From: Planctomycetaceae bacterium
GTDB lineage: Bacteria > Planctomycetota > Planctomycetia > Pirellulales > UBA1268
Assembly: GCA_947453875.1 (NCBI GenBank)
Contig: CANGIH010000062.1
Span: forward strand, 1-9,566
Length of the DNA: 9,566 nt
Direction of reading: 5' to 3'
In this document: positions 6,163 to 9,566 of the stretch, piece after piece
How positions within the stretch are numbered: position 1 is the first letter of the stretch
Layout: each line of letters opens with the position of its first letter
The notes under the pieces: generated by a model
Told to the model about the DNA's origin: nothing
Seen by the model: the letters and a program-made list of their open reading frames with translations, nothing else
Database searches by the model: none
Translations under genes and position numbers: made by a program

Positions 6163-7203
6163 TCACCCGCTTAGGTCTCCGCGGCGGTTGCGGGGCCGCC
6201 GCTTCCCGCGAGCCTGCTTGCCGGCAGGCCAGTGGGCCGGCCGCGGCTGGTACGTCGTCATCGGATCGGTCCAGGGATTGCCGCTGAGCGCGCCGAGAAT
6301 GCAGCAGGCATGGAGCACCACTCCCGGCAGCACGAGCGCGAGATAGCCGGCGAGCACGATCACGAACCAGACGATCGCGCGGAAAAACTGCCCCTTGTAG
6401 AGCTGGCCCAGCCCGGGCACGAAGAGGCTGAGGATGGCCGCCACCCCCGGGCTGAAGCGCCGCACAGGGAGGTGGTAGATGACGATCCGGTCATCGGCCG
6501 GCGGCTCGTCGTCGCGTTCGCTGTCGGCCGAGTTGTGGGCGGCTGCGGCGCTCGAGCGCGGCGCTTCGACGGGAGGGGGCGCAGCGGGGGGCGAAGCCTC
6601 TGCCGTGCCGGGCGTCTGGGTGGCGGCCGCCCGCTCCGCCGCGAGGCGCTCCACTTCCAGGTCGAGTCGGCGCCGCTCGAGGGCGAGGCGTTCCTCCTCG
6701 AGCCGCCGCGCCGCCCGCTCGGCGGCGTGCTTGTCGAGGTTTTCCTTCACCTGCGAAAGCAGCCGGACACACTCGACGTGCATCCCGAGAGCTGCCAGGA
6801 AAAGCCCTCCGAGGGTCAGCCCGAGCGCGAGTCGCGAGTGGGCGATCGCCGTGAACGCGATGCCGAGGGCGGCGAGGAACGCTCCGGCCGTGGCGAGGAG
6901 ATGCCGAGGGGCAAGGTTCTCCCAGTCGACCAGCGGCGGTCGCTCTCGGAGCGGATGGGGCGACGGGCCCCGCGATTGCTTTTCGGGATGGAGGGTGGCA
7001 TCGACAAGCTCGCTGACCGTGCGGGTGATCGGTCGACCGACCAGCCAGTCGAATGAGCGGGCCGGCTGCCACTCGCTCATCCCCTCCGTCCAGACCAGAT
7101 CATCGGGGGAGAGCCAGCCTTCACGGGCCAGATCGACAAGACGTTCCTTCGGCACCGGTCCCTGCCGTTGTCCATCGCGGGCGTAGTACCAGCGTTCGAT
7201 CAC
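6163..7203 (-). CDS. GYF_2 (DUF4339) membrane protein with coiled coil and TM2-like end
   Basis: A 346-residue protein starting with GTG. The N-terminus is a GYF_2 domain (about 5-48): WYYARDGQRQGP ... LVWTEGMSEWQPA, a small fold that in eukaryotic relatives binds proline-rich peptides. Two membrane helices follow (about 102-121 and 125-141), then a charged coiled coil rich in E/R/L (about 146-196), a Pro/Ala/Ser linker, and a C-terminal region SPGVAAILSLFVPGLGQLYKGQ (split here at about 251-272) leading into further hydrophobic helices to 306; this P-G-L-G-Q-x-Y-x-G pattern is TM2-like. A basic tail closes the protein. The GTG start is preferred because GGAG (7212-7215) lies 8 nt upstream and the domain begins at once; the frame is open to 7383 but that part is not protein-like. 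Role unknown: possibly a membrane scaffold that recruits proline-rich partners. Confidence 0.85.
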   Translation of the reverse strand: MIERWYYARDGQRQGPVPKERLVDLAREGWLSPDDLVWTEGMSEWQPARSFDWLVGRPITRTVSELVDATLHPEKQSRGPSPHPLRERPPLVDWENLAPRHLLATAGAFLAALGIAFTAIAHSRLALGLTLGGLFLAALGMHVECVRLLSQVKENLDKHAAERAARRLEEERLALERRRLDLEVERLAAERAAATQTPGTAEASPPAAPPPVEAPRSSAAAAHNSADSERDDEPPADDRIVIYHLPVRRFSPGVAAILSLFVPGLGQLYKGQFFRAIVWFVIVLAGYLALVLPGVVLHACCILGALSGNPWTDPMTTYQPRPAHWPAGKQARGKRRPRNRRGDLSG

Positions 7204-7255
7204 GTCCGGTGCTCCGGAAAAAGTCGCGGCCTTGTCGGCGAGGTGCCGCGGGCCG

Positions 7256-7420
7256 TCACCTGCTTCCCAAGGATAACGTCCCCCCCGGTTCCACCTCGAC
7301 GCTGGCCTGCTGGGGGAAATTCTCCGCGACGTCGATGGTGACGGGGAGGGCTTCCGGCGTGGTAGGATCGGCGAAAATCCCATCAGTCGCAGGTCCTTTC
7401 CATGACCAAATCGGTGGCAT
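7256..7420 (-). CDS. Possible 54-residue small ORF or gene remnant
   Basis: A frame from ATG at 7420 to TGA at 7256-7258, in the gap between the divergent GYF_2 and kinase genes and overlapping the first codons of the kinase by 19 bp. From about codon 17 the translation looks protein-like (TPEALPVTIDVAENFPQQ, then ASVEVEPGGTLSLGSR) and most codons there end in G or C, as in real genes of this window. There is no good ribosome site before 7420. A run of seven G on this strand (7280-7286) lies near its end; losing one G would fuse it in frame to the GYF_2 protein. It may be a short gene, a remnant, or chance. Confidence 0.3.
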   Translation of the reverse strand: MPPIWSWKGPATDGIFADPTTPEALPVTIDVAENFPQQASVEVEPGGTLSLGSR

Positions 7421-8478
7421 CGGATGACGGCCCCGCCGACGGTTGGCGGCTACCCGACCCGCGGCGCCTGTGGGACTCGCTCTCCGGCAGCATCGACTGC
7501 TTCGTGACCGTGATCGACCCCGATTGCCGGATCCGGTCGCTCAATCAGGTCGCCACCGGATTCGATCCGACGGGTCTGATCGGTCGGAGCGTGTTCGATT
7601 TCATGCCCCCATCCGAGGTCGAGCGGGTGCGGCGGCACTACGACAACATTTTCGGTGCGGGCCAGAGCATCGCCTTCGATCTGTTGACGATCGATGATGG
7701 CGGGGCGTTGGTTCCGTACTCAGTGCGTGGGGCGCCGGTCTTCAACGGTGACAGGGTGGTGGCCGCCGTTCTCACCTCACACGACCAGCGGACGCTTCTT
7801 GCCACCGAGGCATCGCTCCGGGCCGAGCGGCAGGTCCTCCGCCGCCTCCTCGAGACGCAGGAACGGGAGCGGCGGATCATCTCCTACGAGATCCACGACG
7901 GCCTCGCGCAGTACCTTACGAGCGCCACGATGCTTCTCGAGGCCTGCAGCCACTCGATCGAATCGGAGGGCCTGCGAGCGGAGCCTCTCCTCAGGGATTT
8001 CGTCGAGGCCAGGCGGGTGTTGCGACTGGCGATCGACGAGTCGCGTCGGCTCATCAATGGCCTGCGGCCGCCGATGCTGGACGAGTTGGGGATCCTCGCC
8101 GCCGTCGAGTCACTCATCGACGAGGCTCGGGCCAATGGATTGGGCGTCGATTTTCTCCATCCTCTCGCGATTCCCGAAATCGAACCGGACGTCGCCACCG
8201 CCCTGTTCCGCATCGTGCAGGAATCGCTCTCCAACATCCGCAAGTACGCCCGTGCGACGAGCGTCCGGGTGACGATCGAGTCGAACGGGCCCGGGGAGGT
8301 GATGGCCGAGGTGGTCGATGACGGCGTCGGGTTCGCCGTCGACCGGGTGCCGTCGGGCAGCTTCGGGCTCGAGGGAATCCGCCAACGCGCCCGACTGTTC
8401 GGACGTGAGGCGGTGATCGAGAGCGTTGCCGGGATGGGCACCCGGATCATGGTCGCCCTTCCGATCGTCGCAAGCTAG
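7402..8478 (+). CDS. Soluble PAS-domain sensor histidine kinase (NarX/DesK-type, HisKA_3)
   Basis: A 358-residue kinase of the HPK7 class. Residues about 22-130 form a PAS sensor domain (CFVTVIDPDCRIRSLNQ ... IGRSVFDFMPP). The dimerisation/phosphotransfer helix has ERRIISYEIHDGLAQ, with His165 the expected phosphorylation site in the HDGLAQ motif. The ATPase domain shows ESLSNIRKYA (N-box, Asn278), VDDGVGF (305-311) and GSFGLEGIRQRA (319-330). There is no membrane segment or signal peptide, so it should sense a cytoplasmic cue, perhaps through a ligand in the PAS domain. AGG at 7391-7393 lies 8 nt before the ATG. No response regulator is present in the window; the partner (expected to be a NarL/FixJ type) must be elsewhere. 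It is divergent from the GYF_2 gene (198-bp gap) and convergent with the LecA-like gene (31-bp gap). Confidence 0.93.
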   Translation: MTKSVASDDGPADGWRLPDPRRLWDSLSGSIDCFVTVIDPDCRIRSLNQVATGFDPTGLIGRSVFDFMPPSEVERVRRHYDNIFGAGQSIAFDLLTIDDGGALVPYSVRGAPVFNGDRVVAAVLTSHDQRTLLATEASLRAERQVLRRLLETQERERRIISYEIHDGLAQYLTSATMLLEACSHSIESEGLRAEPLLRDFVEARRVLRLAIDESRRLINGLRPPMLDELGILAAVESLIDEARANGLGVDFLHPLAIPEIEPDVATALFRIVQESLSNIRKYARATSVRVTIESNGPGEVMAEVVDDGVGFAVDRVPSGSFGLEGIRQRARLFGREAVIESVAGMGTRIMVALPIVAS

Positions 8479-8509
8479 GTGTTCCAGGAAACGACTCAGT
8501 TCCGGTGGC

Positions 8510-9232
8510 TCAGGGCTGGATCGTGCCGCCGACCTTCACCTGGAGTTTGCCGACACACTTCGAGTTCGGCGGAACATTGACCTTGAGGTAGAGCACGCCG
8601 TCACGGTCGGCGGGACGCTCGTAGGTCGATCCGACGAGAAACGGCTTCGCGGGTTTTTCATTCGCGGCCGCGGCTGCGGGAGGAATGATCGCTCCCATCA
8701 CCGCCCCCAGCGGCACATGGGCGAGCAGGTCCTTCTCGGGGTTATCGCCCGTCAAGCCGTCGGGGCCGCTGGTCAGCGGCGCGGTGGTGAGCTTGTAGTC
8801 GCCGGCAACGCGGATGCGGATCGTGCGATCCTTGGCGACCGGCCCCACCTCCTGCCACGACTTCCCGGTGTCGAGATCGATGTCGATCTCGCTGGCGGCG
8901 AGGCTCTGAGCGGCAAGCTGCTCGAGTTTCTGCTTGATCGGCTCGTTTTGCGGATAGAGCTTCTGAAGCGCCTCGAGAATCGTACGGGCACGGTCGTAGG
9001 AGCCGGAGTCCTCGTACGACTTGATGAGTTGTTCGGTGTCCTTGAGGAAGGAATCCTTCACCTTTTCCATCTTGGCGTCGAGCTTCTTGACTTCAGGGTT
9101 GGCCTGCTTCGGCCGTCCCTTGGCTGCGGGCTGGGCCGCCGCCGTCCCCACCAGGGCCGCCAGCACGCACCATCCCGCGGCGACGACGCGCGGATCACGC
9201 AGGACTTGGAAGGACATGCCACGACCGGCCAT
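8510..9232 (-). CDS. Secreted protein with LecA-like beta domain
   Basis: A 240-residue protein with a Sec signal peptide (hydrophobic 16-33, likely cut after TAAA). Residues about 45-112 are a charged helical region with a TPR-like pair of helices (YEDSGSYDRARTILEALQ, then LYPQN). From about 126 (SWQEVGPV) to the end the pattern resembles the LecA/PA-I galactose-lectin fold: W-Q-x-x-G, I-R-V-A-G-D-Y, a 'LLAHVPLGAVMGAI' turn, FLVGS, DGVLYLKVN and a closing KLQVKV strand. Residues that hold calcium and sugar in LecA are not clearly kept (VPPNSK replaces the usual N-D ... N-N loop), so sugar binding is uncertain. Start 9232 is supported by GAGGGA just upstream (9238-9243); ATG at 9247 and 9217 are alternatives. 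Role unknown; probably a cell-surface or periplasmic binding protein. Confidence 0.85.
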   Translation of the reverse strand: MAGRGMSFQVLRDPRVVAAGWCVLAALVGTAAAQPAAKGRPKQANPEVKKLDAKMEKVKDSFLKDTEQLIKSYEDSGSYDRARTILEALQKLYPQNEPIKQKLEQLAAQSLAASEIDIDLDTGKSWQEVGPVAKDRTIRIRVAGDYKLTTAPLTSGPDGLTGDNPEKDLLAHVPLGAVMGAIIPPAAAAANEKPAKPFLVGSTYERPADRDGVLYLKVNVPPNSKCVGKLQVKVGGTIQP

Positions 9233-9245
9233 GATGATTTCCCTC

Positions 9246-9566
9246 ATGCGCGGACCGGCAAAACCGATCCGGCTGCTCCCCACTGTTCCCCGGGACGACC
9301 TGCCGTCCCGACACACCGCGGAGGCCGTGCCCACGGACGTCGACCAGTCATCGACTCGCCCGGCCGCCGACCTCCACCGCTCCCGGTGTTGTACAACGTT
9401 CCTCGGGTTCGTTCTATCGGCGGTGATTGTCCCTCTGCTGCCGGCCCGAATCACGCTCGCCGCCGACCTCCGCCGGCGCGCCTGCCGGTTGGGATTCGAT
9501 GTCGACAGCCTCGTGCGAGGAGTGAGGAGGCGATGTGAAGAGGGGAAGGAGCATGGCCCCGCCCTC
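9246..9566 (+). CDS. Possible gene with N-terminal signal, runs off the window
   Basis: A frame open from ATG at 9246 to the last base (107 codons, no stop), with about three quarters of codons ending in G or C. It includes a hydrophobic run TTFLGFVLSAVIVPLLPA (around codons 54-71) followed by a region rich in Arg, as in a signal peptide or membrane anchor. The true start may be later: GTG at 9327 has GGAGG close before it, and starting at 9246 would leave only 13 bp to the divergent LecA-like gene. Competing starts in another frame (GTG 9535, ATG 9553) follow AG-rich ribosome-site-like stretches at 9524-9530 and 9542-9551, so the real gene may begin there instead. No family recognised. Confidence 0.35.
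   Translation, partial: MRGPAKPIRLLPTVPRDDLPSRHTAEAVPTDVDQSSTRPAADLHRSRCCTTFLGFVLSAVIVPLLPARITLAADLRRRACRLGFDVDSLVRGVRRRCEEGKEHGPAL

Noticed and set aside
9388..9397. Perfect 10-bp palindrome GTTGTACAAC as an operator
   Set aside because: Single copy, short, and inside a possible coding frame; nothing links it to a regulator.
8426..9538. A 370-codon plus-strand frame
   Set aside because: Antisense to the LecA-like gene, which has a signal peptide, ribosome site and fold pattern; the plus frame has none of these.
1..9566. CRISPR arrays, insertion sequences or a phage gene block
   Set aside because: No spaced short repeats, transposase or integrase motifs, or terminal inverted repeats were found on reading both strands.

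Overview
The window most likely comes from a planctomycete (Pirellulales-like). It is GC-rich and holds a DUF1559 protein (a type II pseudopilin-like family greatly expanded in Planctomycetes), a secreted PQQ-type beta-propeller whose mature N-terminus has the W-P-x-[WF]-R-G-P start common in that phylum, a GYF_2/DUF4339 membrane protein and a secreted LecA-like protein. The lineage is inferred from gene content; there is no rRNA or marker gene to confirm it.

Layout. 1-654 (+): C-terminal part of a DUF1559 protein. 704-1615 (+): ATP-grasp ligase of the glutathione-synthetase/RimK type. 1632-2951 (-): exported PQQ-like beta-propeller, convergent with the ligase. 2952-3411: gene-poor stretch containing a fragment that resembles the 3' half of a tRNA. 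3412-4959 (+): Tat-exported FAD-linked oxidase. 5067-5849 (+): metal-dependent cyclase-type hydrolase. 6024-6096 (-): tRNA-Ile2 with anticodon CAT. 6163-7203 (-): GYF_2 membrane protein. 7402-8478 (+): soluble PAS sensor histidine kinase, divergent from the GYF_2 gene. 8510-9232 (-): secreted LecA-like protein, convergent with the kinase. 9246-9566 (+): a possible gene running off the window.

The most notable structure is the pair of tRNA sequences. The block 2998-3038 aligns with the anticodon-to-3'-end half of the intact tRNA-Ile2 (6025-6063), in the same orientation and lying on the 3' side of the intact gene. That is the geometry left by site-specific integration into a tRNA gene. The roughly 3-kb segment between the copies carries exactly the oxidase and hydrolase genes, both on the opposite strand to the tRNA and the PQQ gene and with visibly more A/T-ending codons than several flanking genes. 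No integrase is present, so this would be a small or decayed island. The oxidase/hydrolase pair may be a two-step catabolic cassette (oxidise a ring, then open it), but the substrate is unknown.

The remaining genes look like ordinary planctomycete chromosome: secreted or membrane proteins of unknown role plus one sensor kinase with no response regulator next to it.
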